Shown: positions 45,501 through 57,474 of the stretch, piece after piece
Position numbering within the stretch: position 1 is the stretch's first letter
Layout: every line of letters starts with the position of its first letter
Source of the DNA: Amyelois transitella
Taxonomy: Eukaryota; Arthropoda; Insecta; Lepidoptera; Pyralidae
Assembly (NCBI RefSeq): GCF_032362555.1
Contig: NC_083506.1
Location: 6,805,501-6,869,500, forward strand
Direction of reading: 5' to 3'
DNA: 64,000 bases
Notes under the pieces: generated by a model
Databases searched by the model: none
Told to the model about the DNA's origin: nothing
Seen by the model: only the letters and a program-made list of their open reading frames with translations
Program-made: the position numbers and the translations under genes

Positions 45501-48500
45501 ATTAATTTAACAAAAATGCAACCACTGCTAAAAAATAATTAACACTATCAAACAAACTTTGGTAACAAAAAACATAATTTTAAAAAGGGGCACCTAGTAC
45601 CGGACGAATATTTGTGCACGTAACTGACACCAGTTTCATCACAGTTATAAATTCTTGAGGGTGTGAATGTTGTACTGTTTCATCAGCTTTTCAAGGTTGT
45701 CGTAGAAGAGATCCACTCGTGGTTTGTTAAATCCTAGGGGGCGCATCATGCTTGTCGATTCCGGTGTTCTCAACGAAATGTCAGAATGCCTTTTCATGAA
45801 GTCGCAATTTTTTATTGCGACTTTTATTTTTTATTTATCAGCACTGCCTTTTTCTTTATTAAATCGATGAGGAATTTTCATGACTTCAGCTAAGTCGTAT
45901 GCTAATTTTGGAAACTTCTTTTTCATGAGCGGCATGCATCTATTTGATAAATCTTTAAAGTGGTTCACCAAGACTTCTTCATACTCTGCTGAGAAGGTGT
46001 TAGTGAACCTACCTAACTTTGGTTTCATTGTTACTTCTTCTCGATTTAGGGCCTTTATTTAATCATGTAAAGTGCTTTTAGGAATATTGTATCGCATTGC
46101 AGCTTGTCTTACACTCAGTTCTTTTGACATAACCTTATCAATAGCAGTTTGTAAGCTCTGTGGATCCCAGGATCCTTTCTTTTTCTTCTCTTCCATTTTA
46201 ACTATCTTCTTTCTTCTATACTCTAAAACAAAATTAAATAATTAGAATAAAATACGTAATTTCTTACAATAAATATCAATATGTTTACTGTCCGGCACTA
46301 AGGGACGACTTAGTGTCCGGTGCTAAGGGACACACATTTTCGTTCATTAGATGGTACCTACTAAAATTGTTTAAAAGATGTAATAATATTCTACCATTTT
46401 ACGGATAACAATCGAGTACTGATTTTATCTTTGAATACCACTCAAATGTAAATGCATAAATATACTAGAATTACTTACATTGATATTTAGGTGACGCCGT
46501 GATTTCGAGCCTAAAACAGCAAATGGTTACTCCTGCCGCGGCCGTGTGCGTCGCTGGCGAGGCACGGCGCGTGATCTTGTACCTGTATGCCCCAGCACCC
46601 CTTTCACTTGTATTTTGAATCGAACTGATTTATACTCGCTTGAATAGTACGAGTGTCCGGCGCTAGATGCCGTCCGGCGATACGGGACTTCCCCCTATCA
46701 CTTTTTGACGTTACATAAGTTGCAGACCAGCAAAGAAGCTAGAGCATGTCTTTGCATTAGAGGGGTGTGGTCTATGTATTTCTACTCTTTTGGGAGACTA
46801 TTGGCTCTGTGTACCCTGTAATGGATAAAGGTGTGCTTATATATGTCAACGGAAAATAACAAGACTAGCATGTTGATCAATTTTCTAGGTAGTTAATCAA
46901 CTCTCGGAAAATAATCAACGGCAGTTAAAATGTATTATTTAACGTATGTATTTTAGTAAATTGATAAATTTACTGTGTCTTACCGTTAAATCATCCGACA
47001 AGGGCGAGGCTTACGTTGATTGGTTGAACGGATCACGTGTTTTAACATTGGCAATGTTTAGAACTCGGAAATTGTAATTTTGTGTCTACCCGAACCGGCC
47101 ATTTTGTATAAAAACGTCGAAGATATCAGCATAGGTTAGGTGTCATAGGAAAAGTTGTTCATTTTGACCTTCTCGAATGGTGGTTTAAAGGTTATTGATG
47201 TTTTAAAAATAACTCTGGTTAATATACATACATTTAATTTTACATCTCTATCTCCAAAGTATCAATATTAAATTACATACTATTAAAGTAACATATCTGA
47301 GTGTTTCCTCATAGAATCGACGGCATATTTATAAAACTATGCCGTTGACCAATCAGAGAACAGTCCTAAGTAACGGGTAATAATGCACCGTTAAATAGAA
47401 CACTGACCAACGATTGGTCCATTTGTGGATGATTTTACTTGTGTCAATATCGTAAATTATTGAATTGCTGCCAGGTACTGTAAGTTGACCAATTAGCTAA
47501 AATTCATTGCGTTAAATAATACATTTCAAATACCTTTTGTTATATGTATTTCGAAAGTTGATCAACTACCTAAAAAAATTATCAATTAACGATTCTTGCT
47601 ATTTTCCGGTGACATATATACATATATATATATATATATATATGTAAGTAAATGCTTAATTGCAGCCACAAGCTACTTCAAAGCCTTCAGTAGATTCTGA
47701 TGATGGTGTTGATTTATTCGGGTCTGACGATGAAGAAGAGAGCGCGGAGGCTGCGAAACTCCGAGAGGAACGACTCGCTGCATATAATGCTAAGAAGGCT
47801 AAAAGTGAGCATATTATTGATTTATTTTCGTAATTTCAGAGATTTAAATTGGGGTTGCTTGTTTTATAACCATTTTTAAATACTATAGGTATTTAATTAA
47901 TACTACAGATGAAATAAAGGTAAGTTACGTACGCGTTTAATTCCTGTAGTATTTATAAATAGGTGATTTTTGTGAAGTAAGACTTTGGTCTTTGCTCTCT
48001 GGTTCTCTAGAAGTATAGAATTTTAAGAAATAATAATTTGAATAGGTTCATACGTGAGAACTGTATAAAACTCAACAAAGGTATTAATAAATAAACTTCT
48101 GACTGCTTTTCCAACCTGATTGTACTAAAACAACCTGTTTTTTTTACAGAACCAGCATTGATTGCAAAGTCCAGCATTATTCTGGATGTGAAGCCCTGGG
48201 ATGATGAGACTGATATGGCTGAAATGGAAAAAGCAGTTAGAAGCATTGCCACTGATGGTTTGCTTTGGGGAGCGTCCAAACTTGTGCCTTTAGCTTACGG
48301 CATACACAAACTTCAGATTTCGTGTGTCGTAGAAGATGATAAGGTGTCTGTGGACTGGTTAACTGAAGAAATTGAGAAAATTGAAGACTATGTAAGTAAA
48401 AATAGTAGTTTATTAAAATTTTCAACAGAAAGTAAATTATTTAAATAAAATTTACTTTAATCTACTTAAAGATTTTATATAGATACAATATACACAAAAT

Positions 48501-48885
48501 CACGCCTTTTTCCCGGAGGGGTAGGCAGAGACTACATCTTTCCACTTGTCAAGATTTTGTCTAGGCCTTTCCACTCTGACCTTTGCCTTCACACTGTATA
48601 TTTGCGTAGTCAAACTGCTTTCATTCATCCTCTCCACATCACCAAACCATCTTAACATACCCTTTTCTATTCCTGTTATGCCGTTATGCTGTTATGCAGA
48701 GCCAGACGAGCCAGCCTTTTTGGACAGTTTCTGACTGCTCATAAGGCATGCAACGCTCCATTCACCATGTTCTTGCCAATAGAAGCTTAGATAGAACAAT
48801 TTATTTTTATTTGAAATTGTATTTATTACTTACTTGTTCTTTGCAGGTACAAAGCATCGACATAGCTGCTTTCAACAAGGTTTAA
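42533..48885 (+). CDS. eEF1delta: elongation factor 1-delta (eEF1D), 261 aa, 6 coding exons
   Basis: This is a guanine-nucleotide exchange factor that recycles eEF1A-GDP to eEF1A-GTP in the eEF1B complex. Exons: 42533..42619, 42991..43080, 44304..44492, 47666..47804, 48150..48391, 48847..48885; phases agree. Order of domains: N-terminal segment [20 protein letters not shown] (binds eEF1Bgamma in the family); a leucine-zipper region in exon 3 ([19 protein letters not shown] and [17 protein letters not shown]), which separates delta from beta; the acidic CK2-type site [12 protein letters not shown]; a basic stretch [18 protein letters not shown]; and the C-terminal exchange domain ([47 protein letters not shown], ending [12 protein letters not shown]). 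The final residues that insert into eEF1A are present. Exons 2 and 3 are phase 0 and could be skipped in frame. Poly(A) signal AATAAA at 48911..48916. Intron 3 is 3.2 kb and full of transposons. Confidence 0.97.
42627..42655 (+). repeat. (AAAG)n microsatellite
   Basis: Seven or so AAAG units begin 8 bases after the donor of eEF1-delta exon 1, followed by AAATCTTTATTTGGCGCAAG, probably the edge of a dispersed element. Confidence 0.85.
45190..45387 (+). repeat. dispersed repeat A, old copy, interrupted
   Basis: Diverged text: GCCATGTGGTTCCCGGCAC, CATTGATGTCGTAAAAGG, CTTGTAGGCGATAGGCGGGC. Its 3' end (GGGAGACTATTGGCTCTGTG, GGATAAAGGTGTGCTTATAT) appears only at 46785..46842, after the pogo-like element, so the copy was split by that insertion. 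Confidence 0.7.
45388..46695 (-). mobile_element. pogo-like (Tc1/mariner superfamily) element
   Basis: The ends GGGGGAAGTCCC (45388) and GGGACTTCCCCC (to 46695) are perfect 12-bp TIRs flanked by TA at 45386 and 46696, the standard TA duplication. Subterminal words of the type GTGTCCGGCGCTA occur several times (about 45592, 46288..46330, 46650..46680), as expected for transposase-binding repeats. The element encodes a broken pogo transposase on the minus strand and lacks most of the DDE domain. Confidence 0.9.
45600..46196 (-). pseudogene. pogo-like transposase remnant
   Basis: From a Met at 46196 the minus strand reads a psq/CENP-B type helix-turn-helix ([15 protein letters not shown], then [20 protein letters not shown]) followed by an in-frame TAA. 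The frame then continues through [20 protein letters not shown] and [14 protein letters not shown] to a stop at about 45831. Further on, shifted-frame pieces ([16 protein letters not shown]) recall the start of the Tigger-type DDE domain. It is inactivated by stops, frameshifts and deletion. Confidence 0.85.
46843..47615. mobile_element. TIR element nested in the tail of repeat A
   Basis: The left end TGTCAACGGAAAATAACAAG and the right end (complement) TGTCACCGGAAAATAGCAAG are inverted, with further matches AGGTAGTTAATCAACT against AGGTAGTTGATCAACT and GTTAAATAATACATTT inside. Flanks are TATA-rich, so a short TA-type duplication is likely but cannot be fixed. Internal words around CGTTGATTGGTTGAACGG and GACCAATCAGAG repeat. 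No ORF; MITE-like, about 770 bp. Confidence 0.8.
48486..48780 (+). repeat. (CATA)n-headed repeat copy in eEF1-delta intron 5
   Basis: Starts ACACAAAATCACGCCTTTTT and CCCGGAGGGGTAGGCAGAGA, then follows a longer version of the repeat with CATCCTCTCCACATCACC. It is in the intron before the last coding exon. Confidence 0.7.
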
Positions 48886-49194
48886 CAAAAAAGGTGAAGA
48901 TTTTCTGTTCAATAAAGTTTGATAATTTTTATTATCTTTTTTATTGATTTTCTCCCAGCATTGACTTGATTAACTAAACAGGTAATATTCCATAATTAAC
49001 ATTGTTTAGGTAGATTAAATAATATTTGCATGAAATATTAATACAGGTTGCAACGGCAAAGGGGTATCAATCTGCACAAGATCGAACCAGCCTTCGAGCC
49101 AACCCATGAAATTAAACTACTTTCCTCAGACGTATCAAAAATATATTTTTTCAAAGTTCTTTGATTCTATGGGCCCATTCGCTCCTTTGCATCT

Positions 49195-49616
49195 TACCAG
49201 GGTCTAGCCATTGCGATGAGCGTTTCCGATTATCGTAGAGAATTCACTTTTTATTCTTGGTAATGATGATATTTAAAAACCCTTTATTATTGTGCCGGTT
49301 AAGTAATCTAACGCAGCAGTCGACACGCGTTTGCCGGTTTGCTTCACTAAATTCGTGAGGTACCCACGATTGCGATGGTTACGCTTCCACAAAATATCCT
49401 TCAATTCTTCATTGTCAACTCAGGTCTCCGACTGTCCAAGGAGCTTGTTCTGCAGGTCAAAATTTCCAGAACGAAAACGTTGGAACCCAAACGCACTATG
49501 TTTTCTTTTGCGACACGACCGCCATACACATCAATAACCCTTTGAGTCGTTTCCGCACCACTGGTGCCACGGTGGAACTCGTACTCGTAAATAACGCGGT
49601 ATTTCAAGTTTTCCAT
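49195..49616 (-). pseudogene. mariner-like transposase remnant
   Basis: The minus strand starts MENLKYRVIYEYEFHRG, with TTQRVIDVYGGRVAKENIVR, the N-terminal HTH of mariner/SETMAR-type transposases. After a frameshift come FQRFRSGNFDLQNKLLG and VDNEELKDIL. Near 49195..49245 ILYDNRKRSSQWLDPGK is the stretch around the second catalytic Asp region. Frameshifts, stops and an internal deletion show a dead copy. Confidence 0.85.
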
Positions 49617-51277
49617 TTCGTAAACTTAGTAACACAAACAAAAAAATCAGAAGAAAAGAAAGCAAATGAATGACGGTTAACGAAACACAAATACTTACAT
49701 GTGTAAATAGCTGTATAAATTTAAATTTGGAATTCCCAAGCATAGGGGAAAAATTTGTGATTAAGTGGCCTTTAAATAAAAAAAGTTTAAGAACTAAAGC
49801 CCGACTACTAGAACAAGCTCTAAAAAGTGCGAAACAATAGACTTCGCTGAAATTATTATGTCCAGTGTATGAGAGTCCAGTTTAACAACGCTTTCAGTCT
49901 TGATGGGGCTACCCAGGTACTTCAGCACATCGGGAATGTTTGCAAAGGAGAGGGTAGATTGCTTATACGCAACTATGCGGAAACGGTGCGGCTCCCTGGT
50001 GGGCTGGGTGCGGGACAGCTCTCTCTCTCAACTCAACGCCATTATGGCCATGATCGCAAGCAGGCTAGACTGTAATATATTGTTCCTCGGCAGGAGTTGT
50101 GCGAACAACTGTTGTGTGCTAAACGAACTTAGGATAAGTGTATTATTTATTACTAACAAAAATGAGTCAATGGTCACTTGAATAAATGAATTTTATTATT
50201 ATAATGTGGAATGTAAATAAGTTGTTTATTAAATACTTAGTCGGTAAATTTTTTAAAGTACATAATAATTTCAGCGGACACTATTTTCTTGTTTCGTATT
50301 TTTATAGCTTGTTTTAGAAGTTTTAGTTTCTAAACTTTATATTAATATAAAACTTAGTATTATACCATAGGAAGAAGAAGAAGTTAGGTATATGAACAAA
50401 GAAAAATAAAATAGGTATAAATATTTTCTCTCCTAGCACATTCCCGGTAGAAATGAGAACTATAATAACTCCACTCATATATTGTAGTTGCACGTTGCGA
50501 ATAAAGTCATCTTTAAGGGTATATTCATCTTTCTGTTTCTGAAACACTTGTGCAATAGCTGTACTTATCTAGCTTCATATGAACATTTAATAGTCGCATA
50601 AACATCACAGTGTTTAAAACACTTTGAAACAATGAAGTATAGGTAATTTAAGAGTTCCCTCGGTTTTACTTATTAAAATTCCCATCATCAGATCTTAAAC
50701 CAACGCAGAAGTATTTCCTTTTACACTAAAAAACATCATCAAATTCGATTCATACATACATACCTATTACGCCGAGTATATGAATTAGAGTTATGAATGT
50801 AGATGAAGCGAGAAGTTCTTAGGTATGGAGGGATCGTGGCAAGTGGAAAGATGTAGTCCCTGACCAAGTGACCACACCTCCGTGAAAGAGGAGTGTTTTC
50901 ATGTATGCGTGTATTTCGCCGAATAAACGAATCAAATGAAGTGTATAGGTAACATAGCTACATAACTTCATTACACAACTCCACTCAAAATTGAAATGTA
51001 GTAGGTTATTGAAGGTAAATATTTATTTTTTAAAAGTAGATTTTTATCACCTTCAAAGTCGGAGTGGTTTGGCCACCCAACCTGTGTAAGCAAAATGGTT
51101 ATGAACGGCTTGAATACAGGGACGGTGTGCACTATCCTCATTTTATAACCATGGCGTAGTGCTGGACAACAAGCATCGCGTCTGAATCTTCCGCTTTTTG
51201 GTTTAATTTCTAGAATATCAATACCCTTCGAAGGGAAGGGTAAAATGTCCTATCCTAATTTTTTATATTTTTTTTAC
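49617..51277. other. intergenic, no gene recognised
   Basis: AT-rich. Holds an inverted (CATA)n-headed repeat (50749..50925, with GATCGTGGCAAGTGGAAAGA). Small frames, for example 49869..50181, have no recognisable content. Confidence 0.5.
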
Positions 51278-51487
51278 ACTGATTGAGTTAGCCTCGAAGT
51301 AAGTTCGCGACTTGTGTTACGAGATGCTTACTCATCTATACTATATTTTATAATAAATACTTATATAGATAAACACCCAAGACCCAGGCCAATCAGAAAA
51401 AGTTCTTTTCTCATCATACCCTGGCTGGGATTCGAACCCAGGACCTCCGGTGTCAGAGACAAGCATACTGCCGCTGCGCCACAGAGG
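51278..51487 (-). mobile_element. tRNA-derived SINE (family B), inverted copy
   Basis: The minus strand starts CCTCTGTGGCGCAGCGGCAG (A-box like), then GGGTTCGAATCCCAGCC (B box), and ends GAGGCTAACTCAATCAGTG. It has the best-preserved tRNA head of the three copies (others at 38951 and 11600). Confidence 0.88.
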
Positions 51488-53528
51488 ATGTCAAATTGTA
51501 AACAACTAAATAAAGTGTGGTTCCAAAACAGCGCATTCCGCTATGTTTTGGAACCCATGAGAAATAAGATAAACGCCTAGATCTTTATATCATTATTAAA
51601 ATAATAAATACTAAGATTACTGTACAGTACAGAATGATTTAAGTGTTTCGTAAAATGGTACCACATCTACCCATACACATAATCTGTTACACACCTGTTT
51701 GTGTGGCTTTCACCGGTCATTTAAAGAATTCTTGGAAGTTAAATAAGCATCCGCGCTCTTATTGCGGTGGTCGTCACAAAATTCGAGATTCGTATTAAGA
51801 TTGCCTGTAACATTACTGAAGTGAGCAAAGCCCTTTGCATTCCAAACATACTATGCATTAAACAAGGTATTTATTTAAAATTTATCAATAATCATCCCAT
51901 CCTTTAATTCGAAATTTAATATTTGGTAGGTACTATTCATAAAAGCATTGGAGTGTGGAGGTAGAGATGAAGTTTTACGCAGATTTTATCGTTTACGCAG
52001 AGTTTCATTGAGATAAAGTACTTATATACATAAACTACATAGGTGTATCTGATAAGCCCTCTTATTCACGAAAGTTGACAAAGTCATCGTCTCTTTCTTT
52101 CTGTCATTTCGGATAACTAACGTAGTAGAAACACGGTAGATAGACAATAGATAAGGCTTTTATCAAGCTTTGTGAATAGAACCGATGCTTTCTGCTTTCC
52201 TTCTTATGAGTGAAACGCTATGTCGGAGAAAATGGGAAGCTTACATTTTATTAATTTAATACGTAGGTAAGTACTTCTGTGTACCTACATCTTTTAGGTT
52301 ACTCTATCTATAATGGTTGGGCCATAAGAGAAAACTAACTGTTCTTAATTACAGACTCTCGTAAAAGCCACAGGATCACGAATCTTTCCCGAAGGGGAAG
52401 GCAGAAACTACACCATTATTATGATAAAAACTATGTTTTTTAAAACAATTGACGTTTAGTGTTTTTCAGCCGAGATAATTATTTCACATTTTTTACATGT
52501 TTATTGATAAAAGTAGATAAGTTTTTATCAAATTAACTCGGTAAAATAATAATAATAATAATTTTTACTAAAACAGTAAAATTTTAATCCTATTTTTGAT
52601 CTTTTTACGGGGGGATTAATAATAAAAAAAAGCAATAGTTCTTGTAATTTTTGTAGTAAAATTCAATCCTGCTTACGGAATAAAAATTCCACCTTACAGA
52701 ATAGGCACCTGCCAATCTTTGTGTTCTTCGTCCGCCTTAAATCCTAAAATTTTGACTATTATATTTTATTACTTATTTTTTTATTCAATGTTTAAGCTAT
52801 GGAAATTCGTTCAGTAGTTTTTGCGAGAGAAGTAACAAACATACGTCGATTGTATAATCGTGTAGTATTTACTCTGAGTTGTATGGAATAAGATTTATTA
52901 AATTCCTATATTAGAAATGTGGAAATGTCTTTGTTTGTCCGTTTTCACGGCAAAGCTACTGAAATAGCAAGAGTAGGTACTTCTCGCGCGGCGCAGCGCG
53001 CTAAAGCTAGTAATAAATAAAACCCAGGAAGATCTACAAGCCGTGCCGTGTGGTTTCTGGCACCAATAAAAATAAAGAATAAGACGACTCTTTCTCTTTC
53101 CCATGGATGGTATGAAACTTATTCTGGGATTGTACCCGACCAGGTAGATTAATCCCATTGCCTGACTTCTTTCTTGATTTGCTTACCTATTAGTTCCTCG
53201 GGACGCGTTGGGAGCTCAGACAAATCATCCCGACAAGGGGGCTATAAAAAATCGGAACAATATAAGACCTAAGTAGGTACTCGTATATTATTCCGATTTC
53301 TATAGAGACTATTTACGGACTTAGTTTAAGCAAATTCAAATTCGAAGTTTTTTTTCATTATTATAGGACACTTCATATCACTTAATAATTGTCATCTTTT
53401 GGTTTCACAACATTGGTTGACGTCAAATAAATTACTTAAAACACTGCAGTTTAAGCACTTAGCTGTGATCTTGTCTGTTTCTTCAGTCGCTATGGTTCTA
53501 ATTATCAGATTTGATGAGAAATAGGTAG
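51488..53528. other. intergenic, repeat fragments only
   Basis: A truncated repeat A at 53041..53115 (GCCGTGTGGTTTCTGGCACC) and a (CATA)n-repeat scrap at about 52380 were seen. No gene recognised. Confidence 0.5.
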
Positions 53529-53529
53529 G

Positions 53530-53596
53530 CTTCATCAAAGTTCTTGAATTGAGTCAATTTTCAAAAAATTGTCTCAATTCAAAAACTTTGATGAAG
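53530..53596. repeat. imperfect 32-bp-arm palindrome
   Basis: CTTCATCAAAGTT, TTGAATTGAG and CAATTTT on the left pair with their complements on the right with two mismatches and a very short loop. No target duplication was obvious. Confidence 0.85.
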
Positions 53597-54779
53597 TGAC
53601 TTTGACTGTGATCGCATTTTCAATAGAAAATATTTATTTCAAAGTGGCAAAATAATTGCTCCATGCGATTACTTGACTTTGCCACTCTTGCTTGCCGTGG
53701 TCATAGGCGGACCTGGTCTTCTTTCCCAGGCACAGGTAGGATGCAAGCAGTAGTAGCAGCAGTAGGGATATTTTAGTATACAATAGCGACCCCGGCTTCG
53801 CACGGGTAGCATTTATAGATATAAACCTTTCTTAGAAAACCCTCTTTCCAACAGAAACAAATCCGTCCACAACTTTACGAGATTAGCGCATATATACTGA
53901 CAGAGGAAATACTTCATAATATGTACATATTAATAAATACATAAAATCACGTCTCTATGCTTTACGGCGTAGACAAAGCCGACAGTCTCAAAAAGAAAGG
54001 TCACGTTTGGAAACCCTCTGTCAATGCTTCCATGAGCGAGTTCGTTTGGTAAAACAGGTAAACAAAATTTCAGTATCTTAGTAGTAGGTTAGTATATTGT
54101 CTGTTAGAGACTCGAAAGCTAGTGACTTTGATTAATCTTAATTTCATATAGATCAATGTTGTATTTTTAAAATGCCACATGTCTTCCTGTTTTGGACTAA
54201 CTGGTTTTTTTAAATGTTAAAAATTGATTGATGAGATGTAAGTTAACTATCACCTGAGTCCTATCTCTAATATTCTGATGTATAATATCATGCAATATCG
54301 TTGTTTAATCACTATCGTCTGATCGAATTTAGAAATTTTGATATACATGTGATTGCATTTTGTTGTCAACCTTTATTATGTTAAACCCATATCTTGTGAC
54401 ATGAAAGTCCAATAAGGGAAGTTGCGTAAAGTTGAGTAATTCCAACGCAGGTCGCAGTTTTGTAATATAACAGCTGCTCAGAACGACGCCATGGCGTTGG
54501 ATTGAAGTCGAGAGTCGTGGAGCGGGCGACGCGTCGTCGTCGCCGCGGGCAACATGCCGCGCCGCCGTCCACCGTCGCCGCTGGCTACCAAGTCTCACAA
54601 GGAAGATTGAAAACTCACAAACTTCTAGGTTACTTTGTTTTATTTTTCAACGTACTTAACCAGCAACAAAATATATACCTATAAAAAGAACCAAAAAAAA
54701 ATTAATGTTAAAAACTCAACACAAAAGTAGTGGAAACTGTTCGCCAATAGAAGTATAAAAGTTTCCAATAAAGTTCGCC

Positions 54780-55026
54780 GCCATTGATACGAGACACACT
54801 GGGCATCGTTCGGGTAGGAGGGCCAGCTTGTACGGAAGATAAATTCGTCGTTTTGGTGCGTGTGAGAGAAGGCGCGGAGTGCGCGGGGCGCGGAGGGCTG
54901 CGGCGCCGGCGCGCGGAGGCTGTTGCGCTCAGAGCACCTGCGCCCGCGCTCCGTAGCGCCGCTCGCCGCGTGCTCGAGTCCCCGCGCCCGGCAGCGCCGT
55001 GCCCTAGCGTCGCGACGCCGCCCACG
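54780..55026 (+). promoter_or_regulatory. GC-rich candidate promoter and 5' non-coding exon of grainyhead
   Basis: A GC-rich block begins about 54780 and a plausible donor follows CGCCCACG at 55027 (GTAATG). The coding exon at 56848 starts at an acceptor with untranslated sequence, so at least one upstream non-coding exon must exist, and this block is the best candidate. GC-rich frames here look like artefacts of base composition. Confidence 0.4.
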
Positions 55027-56847
55027 GTAATGTCAAACGCCGGTGGCGCGTCGGGGTCGGGCGGCAGCGCGTCCGCCACTGCGCCGCGCCGTTTGCTGCC
55101 GCACTCGGCCGGGCCGCCCGGCCGGTTTTGTAATTTCGCCGGGCGGGCTGTGACGTCACAAGACTAGTTTGACGCGCGTGCGTGACGGTCTTCGTCAGGA
55201 CGCCTGCCGTCGCTACCCCGACCTTCTAGCCAGTGGAATGACGTGCTCGTTTGCTTTCCAAGTTAGGACTGAAAGTCAAAGATCGCTAATCGTAGTGCTT
55301 TTTAATAAAGTGTTTAAATTAAATTCCAATCAAGTAGTGTTTGTTTATTGTAGTTTAGAAGACAAGTTTGTTTTCACATTGTAACAAACATTTAAAAAGT
55401 TCGCAATTTGTATGTATTCTCGTCTCCATGTTTATGTGTTCTTGGTATAAATACCAGTGCACAACACACTACATAAGTGTTCCTCGTCGTAGTGTTTCCT
55501 TCATGTGGATGTGTTCGGCAAGCTCTTCATGTGTGTGTGCGCTGCGCAAGCGCACACTCTGACAATCCAGCTCCGTGCCGCGCCGCCGCAACGAAACCTT
55601 TTTGTGTTTTATTTTTCCTCCTGCAGTGGGGAATGTTCTTTTTCTTAAGGCTTTGTAACCAACAAAGACTTTAAAACCAACAGATCGAAATTATTTTTCT
55701 AGGATGATCGTTAACAACATAATATAATGGCAAACACAACTATGAAGTCTTGTATTATTATTTGATAATTTAAGTTTGTCACACACGATTTAAACGAATG
55801 CCTATCTGACATTGCCTAAGTTTTCATATGTTATGTTATGTAGTTTTATTAAATATATTTATAATATATTTAATAGTTATATAAGTTTTAGCAATAATAT
55901 GTTATAAAAAATTAATAACGGTCTGATAGTTTTTGTAAGGCTAATTTAGTCTTAGTATGTAGTGTCTCTCTCTCCAACTTATGGAGAAAGAGTATTTTTG
56001 TCTTTGTTGCTTCATCGAAGGAGCTCAGCCTCCGCAGCAACCCATTGAAAGCCTCCCAGTATGGCTTCTGAAGCAATAATGCAAGTTCATTTTGTTTTTC
56101 TTTTTCTTATTAACGAAGGCGAACGGATGCCTTCGTCCAATTTGAGAATATGAACTTGCACGTATGTGCATTTCATACAGACGTCGTGCAAGTAGGTAAT
56201 TCCTTTTAAAACCCAAAAAGAATTTGTATATTTATGACGCAAATTTTAATTTTTCTTTTATTACATTTTAAGCACTTATATTCAATTGTCTACTCCACAT
56301 TAGTACTTACATTTGGTATTATCGTACCATTTAGGTGTTTGTTTTGTTGTCGGACCAGTCTGCCATCCACGTGAGCACAATGGTTACTAGTTTGTTCCGT
56401 TTGGTGGTTTTTCCGGAGCCCGGGGTTGCTTCTGAACAAGTTCAGCCACTTCTCGGCGACCAGATGTCGTTGGATACTCGTTCTGGTTCTAACTGGACTT
56501 AAATCAGCTGTTGTTATGCCCTTGGTGGAAGTAAACATGAAACAAAGTTAAGTGCTGGTATTCTGGTATCCTTTCGCGTTCATATTACAGTTCCAGTGAG
56601 AAGTTAATAAATTGAGGGAAACATAAGAATTACTTTGTTCTTCTAGGGGCTAGTTTGGTTAGTTACAGTATCAACAATAAAATTCAATGTAACCATCGCA
56701 TTGTAAATAGTGATAGTAATACAATTCCAATAGAATTAATCAGCAAACGAGCACGGCAACACTGCTGGTTACTATAATATAGAACATACGGACAAACACT
56801 TATGTTATTGAAAACAAAGTTCCCGAAAGGTATTTTTTCCCTTTCAG
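55027..56847. other. region between candidate 5' exon and first coding exon of grainyhead
   Basis: Probably intron. The left 150 bases remain GC-rich. Open frames on both strands (for example minus 56290..56538) show no domain I recognise. Confidence 0.4.
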
Positions 56848-57474
56848 AAGTTGAAGTTGGTGGAGTCAAGTGTAGAGCGGGGTGCTCCTAAGTGGAGCCT
56901 CCGCCCGCACGAAGACGTCGCCAATAGCGTTAAAACGCGGCGTGATGTCCGCTTCACCGCCGCACGACGAGCGCGCGCGCACGCCCCGCGCCGGCTGTTC
57001 CCCGAGCTCAGCGCCGCGCTCGCCGGCGCCCGCACATGCCGTCCTCGCCACCATGACTCCGGTTCAGCCGGCACACGATTACTACCCGCACAAAGTAGAG
57101 ATGGACTCGGATGATGGTTACCCACCCGACCCTCACTCCTACCGCCATTCTCCCCACGAGCTCGCCGCTTATGCTCCAGACAACAAGGTGCCCGTGCAGC
57201 CTGACGTCTATGACCAGGGGATGGAGTCGATAGACGAAAAGACGCCGATAGATCTCATTTATGCAGATGATAAACAGACCGTGATATACACGACGACTCC
57301 GGATCAGAAACGCGTGGAAATGATTAGTGAACAACTCGACGATGGCCATCTCGTGAGCGGGGGTGGGCAGCTGGTGGACGGCGTGTCGGTGGTGGTGGGC
57401 CCGCCTGGTCAGGCCGTGGTAGTCATCGCGGACCATGTCGTCGACGAGCTCGGACAAGTCATTCCGATACCCAG
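56848..57474 (+). CDS. grh: grainyhead, first coding exon (5' partial gene)
   Basis: Grainyhead is a transcription factor controlling epidermal barrier and wound-repair genes. The exon starts at an acceptor (CCCTTTCAG) and ends at a donor GTAATG after ATACCCAG (phase 2). In-frame stops just after the acceptor show the exon opens with 5' UTR. Two ATGs are candidates: 56945 (MSASPPHDERARTP) and 57053 (MTPVQPAHDYYPHKVEMD, in the strong context CGCCACCATGA), giving 176 or 140 residues in this exon. The key match to Drosophila Grh is the N-terminal activation region: PDVYDQ...TPIDLIYADDKQTVIYTTTP, where the fly has DLYQADKHIDLIYNDGSKTV, followed by a similar DQKxxE, LVSxGGQ and VxVxADHVV pattern. 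The CP2 DNA-binding and dimerisation domains would be on exons beyond the window. Confidence 0.85.

Noticed and set aside
47615-47645. (TA)n run considered as a regulatory element
   Set aside because: It is the microsatellite tail of repeat A beside the nested TIR element.
51425-51490. Possible minus-strand tRNA gene
   Set aside because: Same tRNA-like head of SINE family B; no acceptor stem pairing or independent 3' end.
54784-55167. 127-residue GC-rich plus-strand ORF
   Set aside because: Long frames arise by chance in such GC-rich DNA. Opposite-strand frames are equally open, and no domain or splice logic supports coding.
56290-56538. 82-residue minus-strand ORF
   Set aside because: No recognised domain, no neighbouring exon and no homologue I can recall.
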